A stretch of DNA of 64,000 bases from positions 1 through 64,000 of the forward strand of contig JAFGTV010000001.1 of assembly GCA_016938875.1 (NCBI GenBank). The letters run 5' to 3'. Both the position numbers and the translations under genes were made by a program. A model generated the notes under the pieces. The model worked only from the letters and a program-made list of their open reading frames with translations, ran no database searches and was not told the DNA's origin. Origin of the DNA: Paracoccaceae bacterium. Lineage in GTDB: Bacteria; Pseudomonadota; Alphaproteobacteria; Rhodobacterales; Rhodobacteraceae. Numbering within the stretch: position 1 is the first letter of the stretch; each line of letters starts with the position of its first letter. Positions 44,919 through 55,846 of this stretch are shown piece after piece.

Positions 44919-45790
44919 CCAAGCGCAAAGGCATCATTCTGGCCGGTGGGACGGGCACGCGCCTTTATCCGATCACGATGGGCGTCAGCAAACAACTGCT
45001 GCCGATCTATGACAAGCCGATGATCTACTATCCGCTCACCGTGCTGATGCTCTCTGGCATCCGCGAAATCGCGGTCATCACCACGCCCTATGACCAAGAG
45101 CAGTTCCGTCGCCTTTTGGGCGACGGTCGGCAATGGGGTATAGAGTTCAGCTATATCGTGCAGCCCTCTGCGGATGGCCTGGCACAGGCCTATCTGCTGG
45201 CAGAGGAGTTCCTGGCAGGCAGTTCATCCGCCATGGTGCTGGGCGACAACATCTTTTTCGGGCACGGCCTGCCCGAACTGCTGCAACAGGCCGATGCGCG
45301 CGAACGCGGCGGGACGGTCTTTGGCTATCACGTGGTCGATCCCGAAAGGTATGGCGTCGTTGCCTTCGACGCCGAGGGACAGGCCCGCGAAATCATCGAA
45401 AAGCCCGCCCGCCCGCCCTCCAACTATGCGGTGACGGGGCTCTATTTCCTCGATGGATCGGCCCCGGAGCGGGCGCGCAGGGTCCGACCGTCCCAGCGCG
45501 GCGAGCTGGAAATCACGTCGCTGCTGGAGACATATCTGCGCGATGGTACGTTGGACGTTCAGCGCATGGGCCGCGGCTATGCCTGGCTGGACACCGGCAC
45601 CCATGCCTCCTTGTTGGACGCGGGGAATTTCGTGCGCACGCTTGAGGACCGCCAGGGCCTGCAGACCGGCAGCCCGGACGAGATCGCCTTTAACAACGGG
45701 TGGATCGACGCCGCGGGTTTGGCGCAGCGGGCCGAGCTGTTCCGAAAGACCGACTATGGCCGCTATCTGCTGGCCCTGCTGGAGGAGTGA
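44915..45790 (+). CDS. rfbA: Glucose-1-phosphate thymidylyltransferase
   Basis: A 291-residue nucleotidyltransferase, first step of dTDP-L-rhamnose synthesis, combining glucose 1-phosphate and dTTP. Motifs: ILAGGTGTRLYPIT near residue 8, SKQLLPIYDKPMIYYPL near 23, LGDNIFFG near 107 and EKPARPPSNYAVTGLYF near 159. The start is a TTG at 44915 sharing bases with the rfbD stop, with AAGGAG nine bases upstream; this gives the normal length, and no in-frame ATG fits. Competes with GlgC for glucose 1-phosphate. Confidence 0.93.
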   Translation: MTKRKGIILAGGTGTRLYPITMGVSKQLLPIYDKPMIYYPLTVLMLSGIREIAVITTPYDQEQFRRLLGDGRQWGIEFSYIVQPSADGLAQAYLLAEEFLAGSSSAMVLGDNIFFGHGLPELLQQADARERGGTVFGYHVVDPERYGVVAFDAEGQAREIIEKPARPPSNYAVTGLYFLDGSAPERARRVRPSQRGELEITSLLETYLRDGTLDVQRMGRGYAWLDTGTHASLLDAGNFVRTLEDRQGLQTGSPDEIAFNNGWIDAAGLAQRAELFRKTDYGRYLLALLEE

Positions 45791-46169
45791 GGCGCGCCCC
45801 GTGTGACGGCCCGCGTATCGGCGCGTTGCCGGCCGATCTGGGCCATGATCCGCGCCCCTCGTCCAACGCATCGGGGATCGGGCATGGCGCGGTGATCGGC
45901 CGGGTGATCGCAACCGGCCCCGGCCAGGACACGGCAACCCGGGCGCGCGGCGCGGTCACCAACCCGCCCGCTGTGCCCGGCGCGGCATCCGGCCCTTGGG
46001 CCACGGACCCCCGCCAGGCCCGCCAGCAGCACAAGCCGCAGCGACAGGGGCGCGCATGCCCCGTGCGGGCGGTGCTTGCGCGTGTCCGCGGGGGTCGTTT
46101 TGTGTTTTGCACGCGGCGCTGTAACGGGGCACCATGCGGGTGCGGCGTTGGCCATCGGTAGGGTATGGG
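45791..46169. other. 379-base gap after the rhamnose operon
   Basis: No convincing gene, RNA or repeat seen. Open frames here lack homology and good starts. The end (about 46060-46169) is the likely promoter region of the MFS gene. Confidence 0.45.
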
Positions 46170-47405
46170 ATGAACGAACGGGAAACCTCTGCCGACGGGG
46201 CGCGGCGCTGGCGCAGGTTGCCCGCCGGGATCTGGGCGTTGGGCTTTGTGTCGCTGCTGATGGATGTCTCGTCCGAGATGATCCACGCCTTGTTGCCGCT
46301 TTATCTGGTCGTGGGTTTGGGGGCGACCGCGCTGACCGTGGGCGTCATCGAGGGGATCGCCGAGGCCACGGCGGCCATCACCAAGGTGTTTTCCGGCGCT
46401 TTGAGCGATCGCATCGGGCGGCGCAAGGAACTGGCCGCGCTGGGCTATGGGCTGGCGGCGCTGACCAAGCCGGTGTTTCCGTTGGCATCCTCGGTGAGCT
46501 GGCTGGTTGCGGCGCGGTTCGTTGATCGGGTGGGCAAGGGGATCCGGGGCGCGCCGCGCGATGCCCTGATCGCCGATATCAGCCCGCCCGAGTTGCGCGG
46601 CGCCAGCTTTGGGTTGCGCCAGTCGCTGGACACCGTCGGGGCGTTCCTGGGGCCGCTGATGGCGATTGGGCTGATGTGGCTTTTCGTCGATGATTTCAAA
46701 TCGGTGTTCTGGGTGGCGGTGATCCCCGCGGCGCTGGCTTTTGGGTTGATCCTGTTCGCGGTCCGCGAACCGGCGCGCCCGGCCGGCCTGCGCAAGGTGC
46801 GCAGCCCACTGAGCCGGGACGAACTGGGGCGTTTGGGGGCGGTCTATTGGTGGGTCGTCGCCGTGGGCGGGGTGTTCACCCTTGCCCGGTTCAGCGAGGC
46901 GTTCCTGATCCTGCGCGGCCAGGAGGCGGGCTTGGCGCTGATGCTGGTGCCGCTGGTGATGGTGGTGATGAACATCGCCTATGCCCTGTCGGCCTATCCG
47001 GTGGGGGTGGCATCGGACAGGATGAACCGTGTCAGCCTGCTGATCCTGGGAATGGTGCTGCTGATCGGCGCCGACCTGGTTCTGGCCTTTGCGCCCGGCT
47101 TGGCGGGGGTGTTGGGCGGGGTTGTCTTGTGGGGGCTGCACATGGGCTTTACCCAAGGTTTGCTTGCAACACTGGTGGCCGATGCCGCCCCGGCCGAGCT
47201 GCGCGGCACCGCCTTTGGCATGTTCAACCTGGTGACCGGGGGGGCGCTGTTGGCCGCCAGCGTTATCGCAGGGGCCCTGTGGCAGGGCTTCGGGTATCAG
47301 TGGACCTTTGCCGTGGGGGCCGGGTTTTGCGTGCTGACGATCGCGGGGTTGATCCCGCTGCGCAGGCGACTGCAGAACGGTGCCGAAAGGGGGGCCGCGC
47401 AATGA
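46170..47405 (+). CDS. MFS transporter
   Basis: A 411-residue twelve-helix major facilitator with the loop 2-3 motif GALSDRIGRRKELAALGYG and the matching second-half motif YPVGVASDRMNR. The start LMDVSSEMIHALLPLYLV near residue 28 and DRVGKGIRGAPRDALIAD near 113 are typical of a bacterial MFS group often annotated as drug or sugar-phosphate-like transporters of unknown substrate. The start at 46170 has a GTAGGG site; an ATG at 46134 adds twelve residues. It overlaps the PAP2 gene by four bases. Confidence 0.85.
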   Translation: MNERETSADGARRWRRLPAGIWALGFVSLLMDVSSEMIHALLPLYLVVGLGATALTVGVIEGIAEATAAITKVFSGALSDRIGRRKELAALGYGLAALTKPVFPLASSVSWLVAARFVDRVGKGIRGAPRDALIADISPPELRGASFGLRQSLDTVGAFLGPLMAIGLMWLFVDDFKSVFWVAVIPAALAFGLILFAVREPARPAGLRKVRSPLSRDELGRLGAVYWWVVAVGGVFTLARFSEAFLILRGQEAGLALMLVPLVMVVMNIAYALSAYPVGVASDRMNRVSLLILGMVLLIGADLVLAFAPGLAGVLGGVVLWGLHMGFTQGLLATLVADAAPAELRGTAFGMFNLVTGGALLAASVIAGALWQGFGYQWTFAVGAGFCVLTIAGLIPLRRRLQNGAERGAAQ

Positions 47406-48181
47406 CCGACAGCAAGGCCGATCCGAACCCTTGTCCGCCCGGGAAAGCGCCGAGCCCGGCAGGCCCCGCGCCGATCGCGCGGCCCAGGACCGTCCGGGGG
47501 CGTCCTGCCCCGGCGGCGCCGGGCGGTGCCGGCAGCCGCCCCCGCGTCGGCCTGATCGCGTTGCTAATCGGTCTGCTGTCGGCCTTTGGCGCGGTGTGCA
47601 TCGCGGTCGCCACGGGCGCGACGGGGGCATTTGACGCCGCGATCCTGCTGGCCCTCAGGGAGCCGGGCGATGTCGCACAGCCGATCGGGCCACCCTGGAT
47701 GCTGGAAACGATGCGCGACTTTACCGCGCTGGGCAGCACCGGGGTGCTGACGCTCTTGACGGTGGGGGCTGCCCTTTACCTGCTGGTATCGGGGCGGCGA
47801 CGGACGGCGGGCCTGGTGCTGGTCGCGATGGTGGGCGGGCTGGTTCTGAACAACCTTTTGAAACTGGGGGTCGCCCGGCCAAGGCCCGATCTGGTGCCGC
47901 ATGCCGTCGCGGTCTTTACCAAAAGCTTTCCCAGCGGGCATGCGATGAATTCGGCGGTCGTTTACCTGACCCTTGGCACCCTGCTGGCGCGCACGCAGCG
48001 CGCGCTTGGGCCGCGGAGCCTGGTGATGACGCTGGCGGTGGGCCTGCCCGTGCTGATCGGTGTCAGCCGGATCTACCTGGGGGTTCACTGGCCAAGTGAC
48101 GTTCTGGCGGGCTGGACCCTTGGGGCGGGATGGGCGCTGGCGGTCTGGCTGGTGATGTCCCGGGGGCAGGGCGCGCAATAG
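47402..48181 (+). CDS. PAP2-family membrane phosphatase
   Basis: A 259-residue membrane phosphatase. After a Pro/Ala-rich, probably disordered stretch of about 45 residues come about five helices. The three catalytic motifs are intact: KLGVARPRP (KX6RP), FPSGH and SRIYLGVHWPSD. Family members dephosphorylate lipid phosphates such as phosphatidic acid or undecaprenyl pyrophosphate. It is coupled to the MFS transporter (ATGA overlap), but no shared substrate is evident. Confidence 0.88.
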   Translation: MTDSKADPNPCPPGKAPSPAGPAPIARPRTVRGRPAPAAPGGAGSRPRVGLIALLIGLLSAFGAVCIAVATGATGAFDAAILLALREPGDVAQPIGPPWMLETMRDFTALGSTGVLTLLTVGAALYLLVSGRRRTAGLVLVAMVGGLVLNNLLKLGVARPRPDLVPHAVAVFTKSFPSGHAMNSAVVYLTLGTLLARTQRALGPRSLVMTLAVGLPVLIGVSRIYLGVHWPSDVLAGWTLGAGWALAVWLVMSRGQGAQ

Positions 48182-48208
48182 GCCGGGCCGCCGCGGTCGT
48201 CAGGGGGC

Positions 48209-48225
48209 AGGGGGCGTTGCCCCCT
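48209..48225. terminator. Hairpin between convergent PAP2 and molybdoenzyme genes
   Basis: AGGGGGC-GTT-GCCCCCT is a perfect seven-base stem with a three-base loop in the 104-base gap between two converging genes. A second G+C stem (GGCCCC/GGGGCC) follows. Probably a bidirectional terminator. Confidence 0.45.
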
Positions 48226-48285
48226 CTGGCCCCGGGGCGGGGCCATTCACCCCCAGGATATTTCGAACCAGAAGAAGGGGCAGGG

Positions 48286-50526
48286 TCAGACGAAATCCAC
48301 GCTTTGGGCCAGGGGCAGGGTGCGGATGCGTTGCCCGGTGGCCGCGAAGATCGCGTTGGCCAGGGCCGGGGCGGCGGGGGGCACGGTCGGCTCGCCGATA
48401 CCGCGGATGGGGGCGCCGGTTTCCAAGGCACGCACGATGATTGGGGGGCATTGATAGAGGCGCATCGCGGGGTAGGTGTCGAAATTTTGCTGTTCGGGCC
48501 GGCCGTCGGCATAGCTCAGCTGCGCGCCTATCGCGTGGCCCAGGCCCCAGACCACGCCGCCCTGCATCTGGTTTTCGATGTTCACCGGGTCCAGCACGCG
48601 GCCCACGTCGGCCACCGCAAAGACCCGGTCGATGCGGATGCCCGCGTCGGTCGCGGTGACCTCGACCACCTGGGCCGAGGGCACGCCGAAGGACAGGGTA
48701 AAGGCCAGCCCGCGCCCGCGCCCGGGCGCCATCGGGCTGCCCCAGTCCGCCATCTGGCCCAGGGTTTCCAGCACCTGCGCCGAGGCGGCGTGGGTGCACA
48801 GTCGCAGCCGTTCGGCCAGCGGGTCCGCCCCGGCGGCGTGGATCGCCTCGTCCAGCAGGCATTCATGGAAGAACCCGTTGCCCGAGGCCCCCACCGACCG
48901 CCAGGAGCTGACCGGCACGGTTTCCGGCGCGCGGTAGCCGGTGACGCGGTAATCGGGGATGGCAAAGGGCTGATCCCAGGCCCCCGCGACGATGGCGGTA
49001 TCGGGTCCGGGCGACGACATGCCCAGCCGTCCCATCTGCGAGGCCCCGACCGAGGGCGTGGCGATCGACAGATCGAGCGCGCGCAGCTGTCCATCGGTCG
49101 CTTTTGCGCGCCCGCGTGCGATGGCGGCGGGGCGGGGGAAATCGTGGGTCATGTCCTCTTCGCGCGACCAGGTCAGCTTGACCGGGGTGCCCTCCATCGC
49201 GAGGGCCAGTTCGACCGCCTGGGCGATGAAGTCATCCTCTAGCCGGCGACCGAAACTGCCGCCCATGGGCAGGGCGTGCAGGGTGATGGCGTCCTGGGGA
49301 AGGCCGCTGACCCGGGCGGCGGTTTTCACCGCAAAGCGGGGGATCTGGGTGCCTGCGCGGATCTCAAGCCGCCCGTCGTGCAGCCAGGCCAGGGCGGTCA
49401 TCGGTTCCAGCGAGGCGTGGGCGAGAAAGGGGATGCGGTATTCCGCCTCGATATCGGCGTCCCTGGCCAGGGCGGCGTCGACGTCGCCATCATCCCGAAG
49501 GCGGCTGTCGCGGGTGGCCGGATCAAACGCCCCGGCGATCGTGTCGAACAGGGCCGCGGTGTCGGCGGGATAGGGGGCCGGGCCCCAGTCAAAGCGGATC
49601 GCCGCGGCGGCCTGAAACGCGCGCCAGGTGTTGTCGGCGATCGCCCCCGCGCCGCCGGTGATCGGCACGATTTTCAGCACCCCGCGCATGGTTTGCGCCG
49701 CGCTGGCGTCATAGCCCCGCACCCCGCCGCCGATACGCGGATTGATGCGCACCGTGGCATGAACCATGCCCGGCTGCGTCTCGTCGATGCCATAGCGCGC
49801 GGTACCAGTGGATTTCGCCACGATGTCGAGCCGTTGCATCGGCTGGCCGAGGTAACGCCAGTCGGCGGGATCCTTTGGCAACGGGGGAACGGATGGGGTG
49901 ATCCCGGCGGCGGCCTCGGCCAGGTCGGTATAGGGCAGGCGGGTGCCGTCGGGGGCGATCACCGCGCCGTCGCGGGTGCGCAACCGGTCCGCCGCCACGC
50001 CCAGCCGATCCGCCGCCGCGCCGATCAGCATGGCACGCGCGGTGGCGCCCGCGTGGCGCAGCCGGTCATAGGCGTCGGGCACCGTGGACGAGCCGCCGGT
50101 GATCTGAAGCCCCATCAGCTTGCCCAGCGCGCCGCCCATGCTGCGCGCGCCCTGGGCTATCCAGCCCGCGTCGGTCGCGGCAAAGGGCATCCCCTCGGCC
50201 ACGATGGCGGCGTTGTAATAGGCCGCGGAGGGCGGGCCGGGATCGGTGCGCACCGCGTCCCAGGCCAGGTCCAGTTCCTCGGCGATCAGGGCGGCCTGCA
50301 CAGAGGTGGCGCCCTGTCCCATATCGGCGCGCGGGGTGATCAGCGTGACCCCCGTGGCGTCGATCAGCACATAGGGCGTCAATGCTGTCGCCCCCGGCGC
50401 CAGCTCGTCCAGCAGCGGGTTGGCGGGCGGTTTGCGATAGGCGTAATAGCCCACGGCAAAGCCCCCGGTAACGGCCGCCGTGCCGATCAGAAAGCTGCGC
50501 CGCGCGATCTTGCCTGCCTTTGACAT
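48286..50526 (-). CDS. TAT-exported molybdopterin subunit of a xanthine-dehydrogenase-family oxidase (IorB-like)
   Basis: A 746-residue large subunit of the molybdenum hydroxylase family, closest in layout to isoquinoline 1-oxidoreductase beta (IorB). It has a twin-arginine signal (ARRSFLIG at residues 8-15) with a hydrophobic stretch, then ADMGQGATSVQAALIAEEL, the GGSFGRRLEDDF cofactor segment, the SVGASGNGFFHECLLDE segment and a C-terminal GIGEPTVPPAAPALANAIF with the likely catalytic Glu. Substrate may be an aldehyde or N-heterocycle. Three bases separate it from the Fe-S subunit gene; that subunit has no signal and is probably exported bound to this one. Confidence 0.88.
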   Translation of the reverse strand: MSKAGKIARRSFLIGTAAVTGGFAVGYYAYRKPPANPLLDELAPGATALTPYVLIDATGVTLITPRADMGQGATSVQAALIAEELDLAWDAVRTDPGPPSAAYYNAAIVAEGMPFAATDAGWIAQGARSMGGALGKLMGLQITGGSSTVPDAYDRLRHAGATARAMLIGAAADRLGVAADRLRTRDGAVIAPDGTRLPYTDLAEAAAGITPSVPPLPKDPADWRYLGQPMQRLDIVAKSTGTARYGIDETQPGMVHATVRINPRIGGGVRGYDASAAQTMRGVLKIVPITGGAGAIADNTWRAFQAAAAIRFDWGPAPYPADTAALFDTIAGAFDPATRDSRLRDDGDVDAALARDADIEAEYRIPFLAHASLEPMTALAWLHDGRLEIRAGTQIPRFAVKTAARVSGLPQDAITLHALPMGGSFGRRLEDDFIAQAVELALAMEGTPVKLTWSREEDMTHDFPRPAAIARGRAKATDGQLRALDLSIATPSVGASQMGRLGMSSPGPDTAIVAGAWDQPFAIPDYRVTGYRAPETVPVSSWRSVGASGNGFFHECLLDEAIHAAGADPLAERLRLCTHAASAQVLETLGQMADWGSPMAPGRGRGLAFTLSFGVPSAQVVEVTATDAGIRIDRVFAVADVGRVLDPVNIENQMQGGVVWGLGHAIGAQLSYADGRPEQQNFDTYPAMRLYQCPPIIVRALETGAPIRGIGEPTVPPAAPALANAIFAATGQRIRTLPLAQSVDFV

Positions 50527-50529
50527 CGC

Positions 50530-50988
50530 TCAGCCCTCGCTCAGCTTTTGCGCGGCGGTGGCCACGGCGGCGCGTAGCCGCGGATAGGTGCCACAGCGAC
50601 ACAGGTTGCCCGACAGCGCGTCGTCGATCTGGGTGGCGGTGGGGGTGGGAACCTCGGCCAGAAAGGCCGCCGCGGCCATCACCTGGCCTGACTGGCAATA
50701 GCCGCATTGCGCCACCTGGTGTTCGATCCAGGCGGCCTGAACGGGATGCGGGGCGTCGGGGGTTCCCAGCCCCTCGATCGTGGTGACGGGCCCCCACAGA
50801 TCGCCCACCGCGATCTGGCAGGATTTCTGGGCCACGCCGTCCACATGCACCGTGCAGGCGCCGCATTGCGCGATGCCGCAGCCGTATTTCGTGCCGTGCA
50901 GCCCCAGAATATCGCGCAGCACCCACAACAGGGGCATTTCGGGTTCGACATCGACCTCATGCACGATCCCGTTGACGGTCAGCTTCAT
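50530..50988 (-). CDS. 2Fe-2S subunit of the molybdenum hydroxylase (IorA-like)
   Basis: A 152-residue protein with two 2Fe-2S clusters: a plant-ferredoxin-type one ([12 protein letters not shown] with a further Cys after QKS) and a helical one (CGYCQSGQ, then CRCGTYPR). These carry electrons from the molybdenum site. The start [17 protein letters not shown] is normal and there is no signal peptide, as expected for a hitchhiker subunit. It is first of the two-gene unit. No XdhC or MobA-type maturation gene and no FAD subunit lie nearby, which fits IorAB-type enzymes. Confidence 0.92.
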   Translation of the reverse strand: MKLTVNGIVHEVDVEPEMPLLWVLRDILGLHGTKYGCGIAQCGACTVHVDGVAQKSCQIAVGDLWGPVTTIEGLGTPDAPHPVQAAWIEHQVAQCGYCQSGQVMAAAAFLAEVPTPTATQIDDALSGNLCRCGTYPRLRAAVATAAQKLSEG

Positions 50989-51191
50989 GGTGCCCGGTGC
51001 TCCTTGCCTGCGACTCCGCTTTGCCTCAGCTTAGGGCAGCTTGTCGACAAATCATCCGGCATTTGCACAAAACGTGACCGAGGGGCCGCATTTGTCCATA
51101 AGGGTCAGCTTGCGCTTGAAGCGGGCGAGGTTTTGCGCGCATATCGCGACAACGCCACCCTTTTGCCCTTTCCCCTACTGGAGGTTCGCCC

Positions 51192-53609
51192 GTGACCGCC
51201 GCAGACCTGCGCGACAGCATCCTGAGTCATCTCCGCTATGGGCTGGGCAGTGACCCGGATCACGCCACCCTGCACGATTGGCGCATCGCGCTGTCGCTGG
51301 CGGTGCGCGACCGGCTGGTGGATCGCTGGTTCGCCGCCGCGCAAACCGCGCGCAAGGCGGGGGCCAAGCGGGTCTATTACCTGTCGATGGAATTCCTGAT
51401 CGGCCGTCTGCTGGAAGATGCGATCGTCAACCTGCGGCTGGAGGATCAGGCCCGCGGCGCGTTGACCGACCTGGGCCTGTCGCCCGATACGGTGATCGCC
51501 GATGAACCCGACGCGGCGTTGGGCAATGGCGGGTTGGGCCGCCTGGCCGCCTGTTTCATGGAATCGTTGTCGACCATCGGCTGCCCGGCCTTTGGATATG
51601 GCATCCGCTATGAACACGGCCTGTTCCGCCAGTCCTTTGACGAGGGCCGCCAGATCGAGGCCCCCGAGGATTGGCTGAGCCAATACCACGCCTGGGAGTT
51701 CAAGCGTCGCGATGTCCGGCTGCGGATGTGTTTCGGCGGCGAGGTGGTGCAGGAGGGCGGCAAATCCGTCTGGCACGGCGCCGAGGCGGTGATGGCCCAG
51801 GCCTATGATACCCCGATCATCGGCTGGAAGGGGCGCTGGGCCAACACCCTGCGGCTGTGGTCGGCAGAGCCGCTGCATGGCTTTGACCTGGCGCGGTTCA
51901 ACCGCGGCGAATACGCCGCCGCCGCCGAGGCAGAGGCGCTGGCGCGCACGATCAGCCGGGTGCTGTATCCCGACGACACCACCGAGCAGGGCAAGGAATT
52001 GCGCCTCAAGCAGGAATATTTCTTTACCGCCGCGTCCCTGCGCGACATCCTGCGCCGGTTCGAGGCAGAGGGCCACGCGCTGCCCGATCTGCCCAAATAC
52101 GCCGCGATTCAGCTGAATGATACACATCCGGCGATTGCCGGGCCGGAACTGGTGCGGCTGCTGCACGATGAACGCGGCATGCCGCTGGACCAGGCCATCG
52201 CAACCGCGCGCGGCTGTCTGAGCTATACCAACCACACGCTGATGCCCGAGGCGTTGGAACGCTGGTCCGAGGGGCTGATGGGTCGCCTGTTGCCGCGTCA
52301 CATGCAGCTGATCGAGCGGATCGACGCCGCCCATGCCGCCGAAACCCCGGGGCGCAAGCTGTGCATGGTCGAGAACGGCGAGGTCAAGATGGGCGAGCTG
52401 GCCTTTGTGATGGCGCATAAGGTCAACGGCGTTTCGGCGCTGCATACCGGCTTGATGAAAGAGACGGTGTTTTCCGAATTGCACCGGCTGCATCCCGATC
52501 GGATCGTGAACCAGACCAACGGCGTGACGCCGCGCCGCTGGCTCTTGTCGGCCAATCCGCGGCTGAGCGGGCTGATCACCGACACCATCGGCGAGGGCTG
52601 GGTGGACGATCTGGAGCAGTTGGAAAAGCTGGAGCCCAGCCTGGCCGACCCGGCGTTTCTGGACGCCTATGCCGGGGCCAAGCAGGCCAACAAGGTGGAT
52701 CTGTCGAACTGGCTGGCGGCCGAGCATGGTTTTCACGTCGATCCGCAGGCGATGTTCGACGTGCAGATCAAGCGCATCCACGAATACAAGCGCCAGCACC
52801 TGAATATCCTCGAGGCGATCGCGCTGTGGCGCGACATCCGCGCCAACCCCAACAACGGCTGGGTGCCGCGGGTCAAGATCTTTGGCGGCAAGGCCGCGCC
52901 GGGCTATGTCTTTGCCAAGGAAATCATCCGCCTTATCAACGACGTGGCCGCGGTTTTGAACGCCGATCCGGTGACCAGCCCCTATCTCAAGGTGGTGTTC
53001 CTGCCCAACTACAACGTCTCGCTGGCCGAAAAGCTGATCCCGGCCTCTGACCTCAGCGAGCAGATTTCGACCGCCGGCAAAGAGGCCTCTGGCACCGGCA
53101 ACATGAAATTCGCGCTGAACGGGGCACCGACCATCGGCACGCTCGACGGGGCCAATGTCGAGATCCGCGAGCGGGTGGGCGCGCGCAACTTCTTCCTGTT
53201 CGGCATGACCGCCGAAGAGGTCGAGGCCCGCCGCGCCGTGCCCGATCATGCCCGCCAGGCCATCGCCGCCGACCCGCGCCTGTCGGGCGCGCTCAAGGCG
53301 ATCTCGCAAGGGGCGTTCTCGGCCGGGGACCGGCACCGTTATCGTGGCGTGGTGGCCAACCTGTCGGGGGATGACTATTTCCTGGTATGCTCGGATTTCA
53401 CCGCCTATTGGGACGCCCAGCGCCGGGCCGACGCGGCCTTTGCCGATCCCGATGTCTGGCGGCGGATGGCGGCGTGCAACACGGCGCGCTCTGGCTGGTT
53501 CTCGTCGGATCGCACGATCCGGGATTACATGGCCGACATCTGGGACGCCAAGGCGCTGGTGGCCGGTCCGGCCGCGCCATTGCATTCCCCGCCCGGCACC
53601 ATAGGCTAG
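51192..53609 (+). CDS. glgP: Glycogen phosphorylase
   Basis: An 805-residue GT35 phosphorylase releasing glucose 1-phosphate from glycogen. Typical segments include [13 protein letters not shown] near residue 61, [14 protein letters not shown] near 112, and [14 protein letters not shown] with the PLP lysine at Lys639. The start is a GTG at 51192 with a GGAGG site. glgB begins four bases after the stop. It leads the operon, so degradation and synthesis genes are co-expressed and the balance must be set allosterically. Confidence 0.95.
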   Translation: MTAADLRDSILSHLRYGLGSDPDHATLHDWRIALSLAVRDRLVDRWFAAAQTARKAGAKRVYYLSMEFLIGRLLEDAIVNLRLEDQARGALTDLGLSPDTVIADEPDAALGNGGLGRLAACFMESLSTIGCPAFGYGIRYEHGLFRQSFDEGRQIEAPEDWLSQYHAWEFKRRDVRLRMCFGGEVVQEGGKSVWHGAEAVMAQAYDTPIIGWKGRWANTLRLWSAEPLHGFDLARFNRGEYAAAAEAEALARTISRVLYPDDTTEQGKELRLKQEYFFTAASLRDILRRFEAEGHALPDLPKYAAIQLNDTHPAIAGPELVRLLHDERGMPLDQAIATARGCLSYTNHTLMPEALERWSEGLMGRLLPRHMQLIERIDAAHAAETPGRKLCMVENGEVKMGELAFVMAHKVNGVSALHTGLMKETVFSELHRLHPDRIVNQTNGVTPRRWLLSANPRLSGLITDTIGEGWVDDLEQLEKLEPSLADPAFLDAYAGAKQANKVDLSNWLAAEHGFHVDPQAMFDVQIKRIHEYKRQHLNILEAIALWRDIRANPNNGWVPRVKIFGGKAAPGYVFAKEIIRLINDVAAVLNADPVTSPYLKVVFLPNYNVSLAEKLIPASDLSEQISTAGKEASGTGNMKFALNGAPTIGTLDGANVEIRERVGARNFFLFGMTAEEVEARRAVPDHARQAIAADPRLSGALKAISQGAFSAGDRHRYRGVVANLSGDDYFLVCSDFTAYWDAQRRADAAFADPDVWRRMAACNTARSGWFSSDRTIRDYMADIWDAKALVAGPAAPLHSPPGTIG

Positions 53610-53613
53610 GCCC

Positions 53614-55827
53614 ATGACCCGCACCCGGACGACATCGCCGCCCCCGTTCCCGTCGTCCCAGGACGCGTGCCTCCTGCAAGAGGGGCGCCATGACGACCCG
53701 TTCGCGGTGCTGGGCCCACATATGCACGCCCGCCGCCGGCATGTGGTTGTGTTCCACCCCGGCCTGTCCACGCTGGAGGCGCTGGTCGGCGACAAGGCCT
53801 ATCCGCTGATCCGTCACGCGGACGCGCCGGATCTGTTTTCCGGGCCGGTGCCGGGCAAGGCGGCCTACAGGCTGCGCGCGACGGATGGGGCCGGGCATGT
53901 CTGGGACTTCGACGATGCCTATCGCCTGGGCCCGGTCATCGGCGAGATCGACGAATACCTGTTGGGCGAGGGTACCCATCAGCGCCTGTGGCAGGTGCTG
54001 GGCGCGCATGTGGGCGAACACGAGGGACTGGCGGGCACCCATTTCGCGGTCTGGGCCCCCAATGCACGGCGGGTGTCGGTCGTGGGGCCGTTCAACGCCT
54101 GGGACGGGCGGCGCCACCCGATGCGCCGGCGCGGCGCCACTGGCGTGTGGGAAATCTTTCTGCCCGGCATCGGTGACGGCGAGTGCTATAAATACGAACT
54201 GGTCGGTCCCGACGGGCAGGTGCTGCCGCTCAAGGCCGACCCGATCGGCTTTGGCGCGGAACATCCGCCGAAAACCGCCAGCGTGGTGCGCGACATCACC
54301 GGCTATGGCTGGCATGACGGCGACTGGATGGACCGGCGCGCGGGGCCCAACGCGCGCACCGCGCCGATTTCGGTCTACGAGGTGCACCTGGGCAGCTGGC
54401 GCCGCTGGACCCGGGACGGCGACCGTCCGCTGTCCTATCGCGAGGCCGCCGTGGAACTGGTCGACTACGTCTGCGACATGGGCTTTACCCATATCGAGTT
54501 CCTGCCGCTGTCCGAGCATCCCTTTGACGGCTCGTGGGGGTATCAGCCGGTGGGGCTGTTCGCGCCCACCGTGCGCCATGGCCCGCCGCATGAGTTTCGC
54601 GACCTCGTCGATGCCGCCCATGCCCGCGGTCTGGGGGTGATCCTGGACTGGGTGCCGGCGCATTTCCCCTCGGACGTGCATGGGCTGGCGCGATTCGACG
54701 GCACCCCGCTTTATGAACATGCCGACCCGCGCGAGGGGTTCCACCACGACTGGAACACGCTGATCTATAATTTCGGCCGGGTCGAGGTCGCCAATTTCCT
54801 GGTTTCCAACGCGCTTTACTGGTTCGAGGAATACCACGTCGACGGGCTGCGCGTGGATGCGGTGGCCTCGATGCTGTATCGCGACTATTCCCGCCCCGAG
54901 GGCGAATGGGTGCCCAATGTCCATGGCGGCCGCGAAAACCTGGAGGCGATCGCCCTGCTGCAACGCATGAACACCATCAGCTATGGCGAGGTGCCCGGCA
55001 TCCTGACCGTGGCCGAGGAAAGCACCTCTTTCCCCGGTGTTTCGCGGCCGGTGGATGGCGGCGGGCTGGGCTTTGGCTACAAGTGGAACATGGGCTGGAT
55101 GAACGACACGCTGGAGTATTTCAGCCACGAAACGGTGCATCGCAAATACCATCACCACCAGCTCAGCTTTGGCCTGCTTTACGCGTTCTCGGAAAACTTC
55201 ATCCTGCCGATCAGCCATGACGAGGTGGTGCACGGCAAGGGCAGCATGCTGACGCGGATGCCGGGAAATGACTGGGAACAGTTCGCCAACCTGCGCGCCT
55301 ATTACGGGTTCATGTGGGGCCATCCGGGCAAAAAACTGTTGTTCATGGGCCAGGAATTCGCCCAGCGCGCCGAATGGGACCAGGCCGGGCAATTGGACTG
55401 GGGCGTGTTGGACGCGCCCTGGCATGCCGGGATGCAGGCGCTGGTGCGCGACCTCAATACGCTTTACCGGGCCACGCCCGCGCTGCACGTCAAGGATTGC
55501 GAGGCCGATGGCTTTCGCTGGATCGAGGCGAACGCGGCGGAAATCTCGGTCTTTGCCTGGCTGCGGCTGGGCGGGGCGGACGATCCACCGGTCGTGGTGA
55601 TCTGCAACCTGACGCCGGTGGAACGCACGGGCCTGCGCATCGGTTTGCCGCGCGCCGGGCGCTGGCGCGAGGTGCTCAATACCGACGCGGCGATTTACGG
55701 CGGGGGCAACCGGGGCAACCTGGGTGGTGTCGAGGCAACACAAACGCCGCATCACGGCCTGCCCGCCTCGGCCGACGTGACGCTGCCGCCGCTGTCGGTG
55801 CTATTCCTGATGCCGGACGGCGCCTGA
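53614..55827 (+). CDS. glgB: 1,4-alpha-glucan branching enzyme
   Basis: A 737-residue GH13 branching enzyme. An N-terminal beta domain (to about 110) and a CBM48-like module ([21 protein letters not shown]) precede the catalytic barrel. Asp in [12 protein letters not shown] is the nucleophile, Glu in LTVAEEST the acid/base, and SHDEVVHG the third acidic site. It creates alpha-1,6 branches. Starts at ATG 53614, close behind glgP, and is followed by glgC after 19 bases with an AGGAGG site. Confidence 0.95.
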   Translation: MTRTRTTSPPPFPSSQDACLLQEGRHDDPFAVLGPHMHARRRHVVVFHPGLSTLEALVGDKAYPLIRHADAPDLFSGPVPGKAAYRLRATDGAGHVWDFDDAYRLGPVIGEIDEYLLGEGTHQRLWQVLGAHVGEHEGLAGTHFAVWAPNARRVSVVGPFNAWDGRRHPMRRRGATGVWEIFLPGIGDGECYKYELVGPDGQVLPLKADPIGFGAEHPPKTASVVRDITGYGWHDGDWMDRRAGPNARTAPISVYEVHLGSWRRWTRDGDRPLSYREAAVELVDYVCDMGFTHIEFLPLSEHPFDGSWGYQPVGLFAPTVRHGPPHEFRDLVDAAHARGLGVILDWVPAHFPSDVHGLARFDGTPLYEHADPREGFHHDWNTLIYNFGRVEVANFLVSNALYWFEEYHVDGLRVDAVASMLYRDYSRPEGEWVPNVHGGRENLEAIALLQRMNTISYGEVPGILTVAEESTSFPGVSRPVDGGGLGFGYKWNMGWMNDTLEYFSHETVHRKYHHHQLSFGLLYAFSENFILPISHDEVVHGKGSMLTRMPGNDWEQFANLRAYYGFMWGHPGKKLLFMGQEFAQRAEWDQAGQLDWGVLDAPWHAGMQALVRDLNTLYRATPALHVKDCEADGFRWIEANAAEISVFAWLRLGGADDPPVVVICNLTPVERTGLRIGLPRAGRWREVLNTDAAIYGGGNRGNLGGVEATQTPHHGLPASADVTLPPLSVLFLMPDGA

Positions 55828-55846
55828 CCCAAGAGGAGGACGACGC

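Noticed and set aside
51003-51191. Promoter for the glycogen operon
   Set aside because: TTGAAG with a 17-18-base spacer to GCATATC was the best pair seen, too weak to report as a feature.
51105-53795. An 896-codon open frame antisense to glgP
   Set aside because: The plus strand encodes a complete glycogen phosphorylase with all motifs; the antisense product has no recognisable domain.
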